Shown here in pieces: positions 1 through 6,772 of a DNA stretch of 9,508 nt. Below the pieces are notes generated by a model. It did not search any database. It saw only the letters and a list, made by a program, of their open reading frames with translations, and had not been told where the DNA came from. The stretch covers positions 1 to 9,508 of the forward strand of contig UROL01000069.1 in the NCBI GenBank assembly GCA_900549495.1, read 5' to 3'. The first letter of the stretch is position 1. Each line of letters opens with the position of its first letter. Origin of the DNA: an uncultured Eubacteriales bacterium (GTDB lineage: Bacteria > Bacillota > Clostridia > Oscillospirales > Oscillospiraceae). A program made the translations under genes and the position numbers.

Positions 1-693
<693 letters not shown>

Positions 694-894
694 TGGTATC
701 TTAAACTCTTTTCAGAGCCTAAAATCAATTTTTTGAATAATTTGCTTCTAGCAATATTACTCAAGAATTTTCGTTGGCTGTTTTTTCGCTTACGCTTAAA
801 CAATCCATTAATTGTCCAAGGTGTTTTCGTTTGTCTTTACGTTATTCAATTTACAAGGTACAGGATGTTCTCGCTTTCGCTGTGAACTTGCAAC
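694..894 (-). other. 16S rRNA operon leader (transcribed spacer), no gene
   Basis: About 200 nt between the proximal rRNA promoter and the 16S 5' end. It is A+T rich and has no supportable coding frame. On the minus strand it contains GGCTCTGAAAAGAG (705-718), weakly like the boxA antitermination element found in rRNA leaders, and two similar ACCTTG-containing stretches (854-859 and 817-822). These may contribute to processing or antitermination, but the matches are short and the roles unproven. Confidence 0.6.
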
Positions 895-923
895 AGTTTA
901 TCACATACAACCTTTTTTGTCAA
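895..923 (-). promoter_or_regulatory. rRNA operon promoter, proximal (P2)
   Basis: On the minus strand a perfect -35 TTGACA (918-923) is followed after 17 bp by TAAACT (895-900), preceded by the extended -10 dinucleotide TG. An A/T-rich tract (about 924-950) directly upstream resembles an UP element. This is the expected architecture of a strong sigma-A stable-RNA promoter. Confidence 0.85.
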
Positions 924-997
924 GAACTTTTTTAACATTCTTTTAAGTTTCTGTGTCTAAACCGCTTTGCCGTCCCGCTCTTGCGGACAGCTTCGAT

Positions 998-1026
998 ATA
1001 TTACCACCGGTTCACTCTTTTGTCAA
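998..1026 (-). promoter_or_regulatory. rRNA operon promoter, distal (P1)
   Basis: On the minus strand a perfect -35 TTGACA (1021-1026), a 17 bp spacer and -10 TAATAT (998-1003) lie 103 bp upstream of the second promoter. The upstream 1027-1057 segment is strongly A/T rich and UP-element-like. Tandem promoters of this type are usual for rRNA operons. Confidence 0.85.
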
Positions 1027-1061
1027 GTTTTATTTTGGATTTTTCCAAAATAATTATGAAC

Positions 1062-1093
1062 GCCCGGGGCGCCGCTTTTGCCGGGCCCCGGGC
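1062..1093 (-). terminator. Probable terminator after the sigma/anti-sigma operon
   Basis: Seven bases past the stop codon at 1100, a perfect 9-bp GC-only stem GCCCGGGGC/GCCCCGGGC (1062-1070 with 1085-1093) encloses a 14-nt loop. The sequence after it on the minus strand is A/T rich but interrupted, not a clean run of T. It is therefore either a weak intrinsic terminator or a stabilising 3' hairpin separating this operon from the rRNA promoters. Confidence 0.6.
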
Positions 1094-1099
1094 TCCGCT

Positions 1100-2665
1100 T
1101 TACTCCATGGGATAGTCCTTTACCGGCTGCATGGTAATTGGCAGCCGTTTGAAGGATGCAATTCTCTCCATTGCCTCCTCTTCGGTAATGGGCTGCTGCT
1201 CCCACACGGTTTCCTCGCCCTCCAGTACCCAGGTGCCCTTGTCCCCACGGTACATCACGCTTTCGATGGGCTTTTGTTCCCCTCCTTCTATTTGGAAATA
1301 GAGGTGGTAGGGGCAGCCATCCAGGAACACATATTCTTCAAACACGTTGCCCTGGCACATATAGCCCCGGTTTGCGGTAGCGGTCACACGGGATGTGATT
1401 CCATCCTGCATGGTCCATATTTCATTGATATATCCCTCTCGCCCCAGGAGCAAATCTTCCTGACCGTCCCCATTGACATCCAGCAGCGCATATTCCATGG
1501 TGTCCCAGAAATCCTTGTAGAGCGGATTCCGATAGGTAACGAAGTAGTCTTCATTTTCCCGCATCTGGGAAATTAGGGCTGCAAAGCTGGTCTTATTCTC
1601 ATTTTTCCCCTGTTCCGCTTTTCGTTTCTCCTTCTGTGTCGGGTCTTCCTGCCAGTTTTCTGCATTCTGCCGGGACACCTCCAGCTGCTGTCTGACCTGC
1701 TCCATGTTGCCGATGGCAGTGGGCTTCGCCTGGAAATTGACGGCAAGCGCCAGCTGCTCCAGCTCCTGCCTGCTCAGCACATCACTGGGACTATCCCAGT
1801 CGATGCCTACATTTTTCACCGTTACGGTAACGAAGGCATCCGCCCGGTCATGGAGGAAATAGACATTGCCGCCCTTTTCCTGCACCATCAGGACTTCCTC
1901 TCCCCCCGGCAGGGTGAGGACGCTCTGCTGCGCTTCCTCCACATCCGCCACGGTTTGAATCACATCGCTGAAATAGTTCTTGTCCCGGTAGTCATATTGC
2001 AGCATCATCTTATATTCCTGCTGCGTTCCCCGGTAAATCGCTTGGAAAGAAGCATTGAAGTTGCCGCATTCCACCACCCGGGCACCCCCAAATTCCAGGC
2101 GCAGCACCTCCCCATTGGCAGAAAGGCTGTCAATGCCCAGCTGCTGGGCGAACAAATCTCCGTCCCACATCTGGAAAATTTCCACGTCCCCCGCCGGTTT
2201 CAGGTCATATTTCCGGCAAACCTCCTCCAGCTTGTCCAGCATTTCCTGGGAGGTGATGCCCATATAGTCGGCATATTCCTTAGGCTTGGTGAAATTTTTA
2301 TCCGGGGCAGCGGTGCAGCTTTGTTTGTAGTCAAACCACTCCTGGGATGCCAGCTGGTTTCTGCTGCCCTCCGGGCCGGTCACACTGAGATAGCGCATGA
2401 CCTTCTCCGTAGGAGGGATTTTGGAGCCGTCCTCCCGGTAGCGCACCCCTTGGGTATAGGATTTGTCCGCCAGAAATAGCCCATCCATGCTCACCAAATA
2501 CGCCGCTGCACAACCCACTGCCAACGTGGCTGCCAGTACTGCCGCAATCAATCCCCTGCGCCAGTAGGTTCCGGGGGCACGGTGCTGCACCGTCTCATAT
2601 CCCCCTTTTTCAATCAAATCGTCTCCCAAAAAGGCCAATGCCTTCTGTACATCCTTTTCATTCAT
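1100..2665 (-). CDS. Membrane-anchored anti-sigma-like protein, partner of ECF sigma factor
   Basis: A 521-residue protein. Residues 1-34 are cytoplasmic and resemble the short N-terminal segment (KALAFLGDDLIEKG) of clostridial proteins encoded next to ECF sigma factors. Residues 35-60 hold one transmembrane helix, preceded by WRR (inside-positive), so residues 61-521 should be extracytoplasmic. Residues 250-312 (TLPGGEEVLMV to LSRQELEQLALAV) weakly resemble the DUF4367-type domain of such proteins. A charged, probably flexible stretch covers about 322-360. DVNGDGQEDLLLG at 396-408 is an EF-hand/FG-GAP-like calcium-loop motif. The ATG overlaps the sigma stop codon (ATGA) and has AAGGAGGG (2675-2682) nine bases upstream, so the two are translationally coupled. 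Presumed role: hold the sigma factor inactive until an envelope signal arrives. That role is inferred from position and topology; I cannot name a family for the outer domain. Confidence 0.8.
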   Translation of the reverse strand: MNEKDVQKALAFLGDDLIEKGGYETVQHRAPGTYWRRGLIAAVLAATLAVGCAAAYLVSMDGLFLADKSYTQGVRYREDGSKIPPTEKVMRYLSVTGPEGSRNQLASQEWFDYKQSCTAAPDKNFTKPKEYADYMGITSQEMLDKLEEVCRKYDLKPAGDVEIFQMWDGDLFAQQLGIDSLSANGEVLRLEFGGARVVECGNFNASFQAIYRGTQQEYKMMLQYDYRDKNYFSDVIQTVADVEEAQQSVLTLPGGEEVLMVQEKGGNVYFLHDRADAFVTVTVKNVGIDWDSPSDVLSRQELEQLALAVNFQAKPTAIGNMEQVRQQLEVSRQNAENWQEDPTQKEKRKAEQGKNENKTSFAALISQMRENEDYFVTYRNPLYKDFWDTMEYALLDVNGDGQEDLLLGREGYINEIWTMQDGITSRVTATANRGYMCQGNVFEEYVFLDGCPYHLYFQIEGGEQKPIESVMYRGDKGTWVLEGEETVWEQQPITEEEAMERIASFKRLPITMQPVKDYPME

Positions 2666-3216
2666 AAATACATACCCTCCTTTTCCAAATATGTACGCAG
2701 TTTCTCCTTGATGCGGCCCAGCCGCATGTGAACGGCCCCCTCCGACAATCCCAGCTTCCGGGCAATCTCCGCCACGGAATCCATATACCAATAGCGCCGG
2801 AGGAAAATCAGCCGGTTCTCCCGGGACAGTGTCCGCACGAAGCTGTCCAGCGCCTGCCCCAGCACCCGGGACTCCATGCTCCGCAGCTGGCGAACATCCG
2901 GGATACAGCATTCCATTTCCTCCGTCAGGCTCACCACCTCTGCCTTCCGCTTTTGGGCATTTTTATGCTCCAGCTTGCCCAGGGCATCATTCCGGCAGAT
3001 TTTCGCCAGATAGGCGAACAGATACCTGGGATTTTGGGGCGGGATGGAATTCCACGCCTTGAGCAATGTATCGCTGACACACTCCTCTGCATCCTGGGGA
3101 TTTCCCACAATGTTCCTTGCCAGATGCAGCAGCCTTTTCCCATAAGCACTGTCCGCCTGGGAAATGGCATTTTCGTCCCGGTTCAGGAACATTGTCACAA
3201 TTTGGGGTTCCTTCAT
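2662..3216 (-). CDS. ECF-type RNA polymerase sigma factor
   Basis: A 184-residue sigma-70 family protein with only regions 2 and 4, the extracytoplasmic-function layout. Region 2 spans about residues 20-80 (LARNIVGNPQDAEECVSDTL, then FAYLAKICRNDAL). Region 4 spans about 123-178, with the helix-turn-helix SVAEIARKLGLSEGAVHMRL at 147-166. It directs core RNA polymerase to a small regulon, normally after release from its membrane partner, which is the next gene (4-nt overlap). The ATG at 3216 is chosen because GAGGTGAT lies four bases upstream; earlier in-frame ATGs at 3222 and 3234 lack a correctly spaced site. The preceding segment contains a possible ECF-type promoter, consistent with autoregulation. 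The class is certain; the specific ECF group and its signal are not determinable here. Confidence 0.92.
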   Translation of the reverse strand: MKEPQIVTMFLNRDENAISQADSAYGKRLLHLARNIVGNPQDAEECVSDTLLKAWNSIPPQNPRYLFAYLAKICRNDALGKLEHKNAQKRKAEVVSLTEEMECCIPDVRQLRSMESRVLGQALDSFVRTLSRENRLIFLRRYWYMDSVAEIARKLGLSEGAVHMRLGRIKEKLRTYLEKEGMYL

Positions 3217-3220
3217 ATGC

Positions 3221-3228
3221 ATCACCTC
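3221..3228 (-). promoter_or_regulatory. Ribosome binding site fixing the ECF sigma start
   Basis: GAGGTGAT on the minus strand matches eight consecutive anti-SD positions and lies 4 nt before the ATG at 3214-3216. It overlaps the in-frame ATG at 3220-3222, ruling that codon out as the main start. Confidence 0.75.
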
Positions 3229-3254
3229 ACTCATTTTTTTGGCCCTCACCCTAT

Positions 3255-3281
3255 TAGACAGAAAGCGCACTGGATTTCTCA
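3255..3281 (-). promoter_or_regulatory. Candidate ECF-type promoter of the sigma operon
   Basis: On the minus strand TGAGAA (3276-3281), a 15-bp spacer and TGTCTA (3255-3260, in the context GTCTAATAG) resemble the bipartite TGAAAC/CGTCTA pattern of Firmicutes ECF promoters. No good sigma-A hexamers are present between the hpf terminator and the gene. An autoregulatory promoter is the natural reading, but it is unproven. Confidence 0.45.
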
Positions 3282-3292
3282 CGGTGCTGCAT

Positions 3293-3325
3293 AAAAAATC
3301 CCCCTGCGGAAGCATCCGCAGGGGG
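3293..3325 (-). terminator. Intrinsic terminator of hpf
   Basis: A perfect 11-bp GC-rich stem CCCCCTGCGGA/TCCGCAGGGGG (3300-3310 with 3315-3325) with a tetraloop, followed on the minus strand by A then six T (3293-3298). It is a textbook Rho-independent terminator 15 nt past the hpf stop codon. Confidence 0.95.
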
Positions 3326-3340
3326 CAGGTAGGATTTTGA

Positions 3341-3880
3341 TTAGTTTGCTTCGTCAATCAGGCCATAGCCGCCGTCGTTTCTCTTATAAACCACGGCGAA
3401 GGAGCCGCCATTGTCGGCATCCCGGAAAGCAAAGAAGCTATGCCCCAACAGGTTCATTTGCAGAACGGCCTCTTCTCTGCTCATGGGGCGCATGTTGAAA
3501 TGCTTGACACGAGTGATTTTGAAATCCTCTTCCGCTTCCTCGGGGGCAAAGGAGGTTTCCTCCTGTACGCTGCGGACAAAGGCATCCTGGCGCAGGCGCT
3601 TAGCCAAGCGGGTCTTGTTCTTGCGAATCTGGCCCTCGATGGTGGCAACCGCTGCATCAATGGAGGCAAACATATCAGAGGTACTCTCGGATGCGCGGAA
3701 CCAGGTGCCCGCGCCGTGGACAGTCAACTCCGCCTTATTCATGTTCTTCTCCACAGAAAATACAATCAAGGCTTCCGCATCCTCCTCGAAATAGCGCGCC
3801 AACTTGGTCACTTTTTTCTCGGCGTACTGATGAACCTTTTCGGGAAGCTTAACTTTCTTTTCACTGTACTGAAATTTCAT
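3341..3880 (-). CDS. hpf: Ribosome hibernation promoting factor, long form
   Basis: A 179-residue long-form HPF. It binds idle 70S ribosomes at the decoding region and, through its C-terminal domain, dimerises them into inactive 100S particles in stationary phase. Residues 1-100 are the RaiA/YfiA-type ribosome-binding domain (MKFQYSEKKVKLPEKVHQYA, with basic IRKNKTRLAKRLR). A linker of about 20 acidic residues follows. Residues 120-176 are the dimerisation domain with the characteristic HFNMRPMSREEAVLQMNLLG and NDGGYGLI signatures. The length is typical for Firmicutes. AAAGGAG (3890-3896) lies nine bases before the ATG. It has its own sigma-A-like promoter and a strong terminator, so it is probably mainly monocistronic. 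No terminator separates it from the upstream DUF4364 gene, so read-through from there is possible. Confidence 0.96.
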   Translation of the reverse strand: MKFQYSEKKVKLPEKVHQYAEKKVTKLARYFEEDAEALIVFSVEKNMNKAELTVHGAGTWFRASESTSDMFASIDAAVATIEGQIRKNKTRLAKRLRQDAFVRSVQEETSFAPEEAEEDFKITRVKHFNMRPMSREEAVLQMNLLGHSFFAFRDADNGGSFAVVYKRNDGGYGLIDEAN

Positions 3881-3903
3881 ATGCGGCAGCTCCTTTCATT
3901 CGT

Positions 3904-3917
3904 ACCGGTTCTCCGGT
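3904..3917 (-). other. 5'-proximal hairpin in the hpf leader
   Basis: On the minus strand ACCGG-AGAA-CCGGT forms a 5-bp stem starting about 2 nt from the transcription start predicted from the -10 box, just ahead of the ribosome site at 3890-3896. Such 5'-terminal stems can stabilise mRNA; the function here is an inference. Confidence 0.4.
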
Positions 3918-3925
3918 GTACCTAA

Positions 3926-3954
3926 ACTATACCACGGCGCCGCATTTTCGACAA
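3926..3954 (-). promoter_or_regulatory. hpf promoter, sigma-A-like
   Basis: On the minus strand -35 TTGTCG (3949-3954), a 17-bp spacer and -10 TATAGT (3926-3931). The -10 matches 5 of 6 consensus bases and the -35 matches 4 of 6. It sits in the gap right after the DUF4364 stop codon, predicting a leader of about 40 nt. Confidence 0.7.
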
Positions 3955-3958
3955 GGGG

Positions 3959-4501
3959 TCAGGGGTCAATTTCGTCCTCATCGTCCAAAAGTTCTGACAT
4001 GGTCATGTTATAGATAATCTCCGCCTTTTTTTCAAAGAGCCGCCCCAGCCGCACTGCCTGCCGCTGGTTAGGGGCCGTCAGCTCCAGGGTCATCAGATTG
4101 CCGCTCTCATCGTCCAGGGCCATAATCACGGAGCATTCGCCGTTCTCCTGGGGAATTACCTGGGTCTTGACGAAGCTGCTTCGGCGGAGCTGACGGTTGA
4201 AGCGGTTGACGGCGTTTTCCGCCTTGCAGCGGACGGTATAGGCAATGGAGTCCTGGGTCAGGGAGCCGTCTGCCCGGCCCTTTTCTGTAATTTCGTACAG
4301 GCCCTCTTCGGTTTCCGTCAGGTGTCCGGATTTGACCATCTGGGGAATGGCGGCACATACATCGAAATAGCTGACGCAGTCATCCTGGAAGCACAACTCA
4401 TATATTTGCTGACTGGTGGCCGGGTAACTGACTCTGGACATTACAAACAGGATCAGCACCTTCACATCCAGCATATCATGGATAAATCCCAATCGCTGCA
4501 T
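3959..4501 (-). CDS. DUF4364 family winged-helix protein
   Basis: A 180-residue cytoplasmic protein that I recognise as the DUF4364 family, widespread in Clostridia and of unknown function. Residues about 12-76 look like a winged helix-turn-helix: helices LDVKVLILFVM, TSQQIYELC and YFDVCAAIPQMVKSGHL, then a beta wing LTETEEGLYEITEKGR. A helical segment (about 85-108, basic) and a mixed beta/helix domain (about 110-168) follow, with an acidic tail DDEDEIDP. It could be a DNA-binding regulator, but nothing here shows a target. GAGG precedes the ATG by eight bases and its promoter is at 4554-4581. It lies upstream of hpf in the same direction with only 78 nt between the genes, and is divergent from dpaA. 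Confidence 0.85.
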   Translation of the reverse strand: MQRLGFIHDMLDVKVLILFVMSRVSYPATSQQIYELCFQDDCVSYFDVCAAIPQMVKSGHLTETEEGLYEITEKGRADGSLTQDSIAYTVRCKAENAVNRFNRQLRRSSFVKTQVIPQENGECSVIMALDDESGNLMTLELTAPNQRQAVRLGRLFEKKAEIIYNMTMSELLDDEDEIDP

Positions 4502-4553
4502 CTTGATTCCTCACTTTCAGGGTACTACAAATTGCACACAACATCTCAATGTT

Positions 4554-4581
4554 ATTATACCGGCTGAGCGCAAAAAATCAA
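4554..4581 (-). promoter_or_regulatory. Promoter of the DUF4364 gene
   Basis: On the minus strand -35 TTGATT (4576-4581), a 16-bp spacer and a perfect -10 TATAAT (4554-4559). The predicted start is about 45 nt upstream of the ATG. Confidence 0.7.
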
Positions 4582-4623
4582 GGGCAACGTCAAAATTCCC
4601 TTTGCCTCGCCGGTTCCCCTGTC

Positions 4624-4651
4624 ACCTTCTCTCAGGGAAATGCATATTCTG
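4624..4651 (+). promoter_or_regulatory. Candidate mother-cell (sigma-K-like) promoter of dpaAB
   Basis: AC in the context TCACC (4624-4625), a 17-bp spacer and CATATTCTG (4643-4651) approximate the sigma-K pattern AC-N16/17-CATANNNTA, with one mismatch in the -10. The spoVF (dipicolinate synthase) operon is sigma-K driven in Bacillus. The element lies very close to the ribosome site at 4658, leaving an unusually short leader, so this call is weak. No convincing sigma-A promoter is seen on the plus strand in 4560-4657. Confidence 0.3.
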
Positions 4652-4670
4652 GAGCACAGGAGGGATGGTT

Positions 4671-5429
4671 ATGGGAAAACTGTTATTTTATCCCGTGGGA
4701 TGTACACCGGCATGTCATGGGGCAGTGAAAGCGCTGGCCCAAGCCGGGGTGGAAATCACCGACCACATTACGCCGGAGGCCACCCATTTGCTGATGGACG
4801 TACCCAGCTTTTCCGGTGCAGGGGTGCTGAAAAGCGGGGCAAGGCTGGAGGAACTTTTGCCCCTCCTTCCGGCGGAAATTACACTGGTTGGAGGAAACAT
4901 ACCGGAGAAAACAGTGGCAGAGCATCCCTGCATAGACCTATTGCAGGATGCCGTTTATCTGTACGAAAATGCGGCTCTGACCGCTGAGTGTGCTCTCCGG
5001 GTTGCGGGGGAGAAAATCGGATTTTCCTTCCGGGATGCGCCGGTGCTGGTGGTGGGATGGGGGCGAATCGGGAAGCATTTGTGCCGCCTGTTAAGGGGCT
5101 ATGGGGCCCAGGTAACCGTACTTTCCAGGAAGGCAGCGCATCTGGCCGAGGCCGCCTCTTTGGGGCTTTCGGTGCTGACCTCCGAAGGGCTTGCCGGAAA
5201 AGTGAGAGACTTTCGGCTTATCTTCAATACCGCTCCCGGCATGATGGTTCCCCCTCACATTGCCGCAGACTGCCAAAGCTGCCTGAAAATAGATTTGGCC
5301 TCTGTTCCTGGCATCGGCGGGGCGGATGTGATTCAGGCCCGGGGGCTGCCCGGGCTCCATGTGCCGGAAAGTGCCGGAAAATTGATTGCCCAGACCGTTT
5401 TGCGGCTGACAAAGGAGGCGCAGACATGA
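4671..5429 (+). CDS. dpaA: Dipicolinate synthase subunit A, compact form
   Basis: A 252-residue homolog of SpoVFA/DpaA. With DpaB it oxidises dihydrodipicolinate (a lysine-pathway intermediate) to dipicolinic acid in the mother cell, for export into the forespore core. Residues 125-150 form a Rossmann nucleotide site (VLVVGWGRIGKHLCRLL, GxGxxG at 129-134). The family signatures FNTAPGM (185-191), LASVPGIGG (209-217) and GLPGLHVPESAGKLIA (225-240) match the B. subtilis protein as I recall it. B. subtilis SpoVFA is about 297 residues, so this one is shorter, mostly in the N-terminal half, which is also divergent. AGGAGGG (4658-4664) sits six bases before the chosen ATG; an in-frame ATG at 4665 directly abuts it and is unlikely. 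The stop overlaps the dpaB start by 4 nt. Confidence 0.9.
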   Translation: MGKLLFYPVGCTPACHGAVKALAQAGVEITDHITPEATHLLMDVPSFSGAGVLKSGARLEELLPLLPAEITLVGGNIPEKTVAEHPCIDLLQDAVYLYENAALTAECALRVAGEKIGFSFRDAPVLVVGWGRIGKHLCRLLRGYGAQVTVLSRKAAHLAEAASLGLSVLTSEGLAGKVRDFRLIFNTAPGMMVPPHIAADCQSCLKIDLASVPGIGGADVIQARGLPGLHVPESAGKLIAQTVLRLTKEAQT

Positions 5430-5986
5430 ATGTAGGATTTGCCATGTGCGGCTCCTTCTGCACCTTCTCTAAGGTGTTTCCGGTGATGGAGGCCATGGCC
5501 AAGGAGCATCGGGTGTATCCCATTTTCTCCTTTGCCGCTGCCGCCACGGATTCCCGATTTGGGAAGGCCGAGGAATTCCTAGCCCAGGCGGAGGCCATAT
5601 GCGGGCGGCCGGTAATCCGAACCATAGCGGATGCCGAGCCCATCGGCCCGAAGCGGCTGCTGGATTTGCTGGTGGTGGCTCCCTGTACCGGCAACACCCT
5701 GGCGAAGCTCAGCCGAAGCATAGCCGACACCCCGGTTACCATGGCAGCCAAAAGCCATTTACGCAATGGGCGGCCAGTGCTGGTGGCTGTATCCACCAAT
5801 GACGGTCTTGCCGGGGCAGCAGAAAACCTGGGGCGGCTGCTGGCCCGGAGGCACTATTATTTTGTTCCCTATGGTCAGGATGATCCCCAGAGGAAACCCA
5901 CCTCCCTGGTGGCCCACTTCGACAAGCTGCCAGAGGCTGCCGCACTGGCCCTGGCAGGAAAGCAGATGCAGCCTATTCTGGTTTGA
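5426..5986 (+). CDS. dpaB: Dipicolinate synthase subunit B (flavoprotein-like)
   Basis: A 186-residue homolog of SpoVFB/DpaB, the second subunit of dipicolinate synthase, with a flavoprotein (HFCD-type) fold. The similarity to B. subtilis SpoVFB runs the whole length: GFAMCGSFCTFSKVFPVME at the N-terminus, DSRFGKAEEF (42-51), LLVVAPCTGNTLAKLS (81-96), AAKSHLRNGRPVLVAVSTND (107-126), and FVPYGQDDPQRKPTSLVAHF (146-165). It is about 14 residues shorter than the Bacillus protein, only at the ends. AAAGGAGG (5411-5418) is seven bases before the ATG, and the ATGA overlap with dpaA implies translational coupling and a fixed stoichiometry. A terminator follows at once, so the operon is just these two genes. 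This is the clearest evidence that the organism makes, or descends from makers of, endospores. Confidence 0.96.
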   Translation: MNVGFAMCGSFCTFSKVFPVMEAMAKEHRVYPIFSFAAAATDSRFGKAEEFLAQAEAICGRPVIRTIADAEPIGPKRLLDLLVVAPCTGNTLAKLSRSIADTPVTMAAKSHLRNGRPVLVAVSTNDGLAGAAENLGRLLARRHYYFVPYGQDDPQRKPTSLVAHFDKLPEAAALALAGKQMQPILV

Positions 5987-6002
5987 GTACCCAATGAAAC
6001 AG

Positions 6003-6036
6003 CTCCGGACATCCCTGGTGCCCGGAGTTTTGTTTT
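6003..6036 (+). terminator. Intrinsic terminator of dpaAB
   Basis: Stem CTCCGG/CCGGAG (6003-6008 with 6022-6027), extendable inward by a CA/TG pair past one mismatch, followed by TTTTGTTTT (6028-6036). It lies 17 nt after the dpaB stop codon. Confidence 0.88.
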
Positions 6037-6105
6037 ATACATGCAGCCTATGGGGTTTCCAGTCAGGCGCATCCCGGGGACACGTCGCCCCCGCACCGGG
6101 AGTGG

Positions 6106-6142
6106 AAAAAAGGCAGGGCATCGGTTGGGACGCTCTGCCTTT
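6106..6142 (-). terminator. Intrinsic terminator of the metK/hydrolase operon
   Basis: On the minus strand an 8-bp stem AAAGGCAG/CTGCCTTT (6135-6142 with 6109-6116), with an inner GCGT/ATGC helix after one mismatch, ends in a run of T (6106-6111). It starts 6 nt after the hydrolase stop codon and faces the dpaAB terminator about 70 bp away. The 6037-6105 gap between the two holds nothing I can identify. Confidence 0.88.
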
Positions 6143-6148
6143 GTACGT

Positions 6149-6772
6149 TTACAGCTGGGTATAGAATTCCTCCAGCAGCGCCGCCAGGGCCCCCGGCGAC
6201 TGGGTGTTCACCTGATGGCCGGCACCCGGAATCTCCTTTAGAACGGCATTGTCCAGGATGGCTGCCAGCTCCCCGGCGGCCTTCTTGTTGGCACCGTCCT
6301 TCTCCCCGCAGACAATCAGGGTGGGGCAGGAAACCTTTTCCAGAGAATTGCTGAAATCCAAGGTTGCCGCCGTTTTGCACAGGGCCACAAAATCCGCCTT
6401 CTGAAAGCCGGTCATCCGAAACTGGGATTCCGGCATCAGCCGGAACACGAGATTTTGCAGCCACAGCAGCTTTTTGGGCATTTTGTATTGAGGGGCAATC
6501 AAAACCAGCGCCCCCACCTTGCCGGGATGGTCGATGGCATAGTTCAATGCCAGCACTGCCCCCAGGGACAGGCCGCACAGAGTAAGCTCTCCATCTACTT
6601 TATCACACTGCTGAGAGAATGCCTGGTATAGGCTGGAATAGCTGACCTCACGCCCCCTGAGCAGTGCCGCCAAATCCGGGCAGCTAACGTCCCCAGGGAG
6701 GGTGATTTTCTCCAGCACCGGCTTCCAGCTGTCCGCCGTCTGCCCCAGGCCATGCAAATAAATCGTGTGCAT
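6149..6772 (-). CDS. Alpha/beta-hydrolase fold protein
   Basis: A 207-residue cytoplasmic alpha/beta hydrolase; no signal peptide is visible. The oxyanion-hole motif HGLGQTADSW lies at 7-16 and the nucleophile elbow GLSLG at 67-71 (Ser69). The acid is Asp159 in CGEKDG and the base is His186 in IPGAGHQV, so the catalytic triad is complete. The cap region (about 97-140, KKLLWLQNLVFRLMPESQF) is small, as in MenH/BioH-like esterases. The substrate cannot be told from sequence. AGGAGG lies nine bases before the ATG. The gene begins 19 nt after metK with no terminator between them, so it should be co-transcribed with metK and share its SAM riboswitch. That linkage hints at a role near SAM or methyl metabolism, which is an inference only. 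Confidence 0.9.
   Translation of the reverse strand: MHTIYLHGLGQTADSWKPVLEKITLPGDVSCPDLAALLRGREVSYSSLYQAFSQQCDKVDGELTLCGLSLGAVLALNYAIDHPGKVGALVLIAPQYKMPKKLLWLQNLVFRLMPESQFRMTGFQKADFVALCKTAATLDFSNSLEKVSCPTLIVCGEKDGANKKAAGELAAILDNAVLKEIPGAGHQVNTQSPGALAALLEEFYTQL

Noticed and set aside
817..859. Two ACCTTG-containing stretches in the rRNA leader as a third promoter or boxA pair
   Set aside because: No -10 hexamer lies at the right spacing, and the similarity to boxA is too slight to call a site.
1033..1050. Palindrome TTTTGGA-TTTT-TCCAAAA as an operator or terminator
   Set aside because: The stem is weak and A/T rich with no T-run after it on either strand. It more likely forms part of the A/T-rich upstream element of the rRNA promoter.
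1850..2479. A 209-codon open frame on the plus strand opposite the anti-sigma-like gene
   Set aside because: It is antisense to a well-supported gene, has no plausible ribosome site or family resemblance, and has histidine/leucine-rich shadow composition.
5966..6051. An 11-nt direct repeat ATGCAGCCTAT at 5966-5976 and 6041-6051, flanking the dpaAB terminator
   Set aside because: It is too short and isolated. There is no inverted-repeat end, integrase or insertion to suggest an att site or target duplication; chance is likely.
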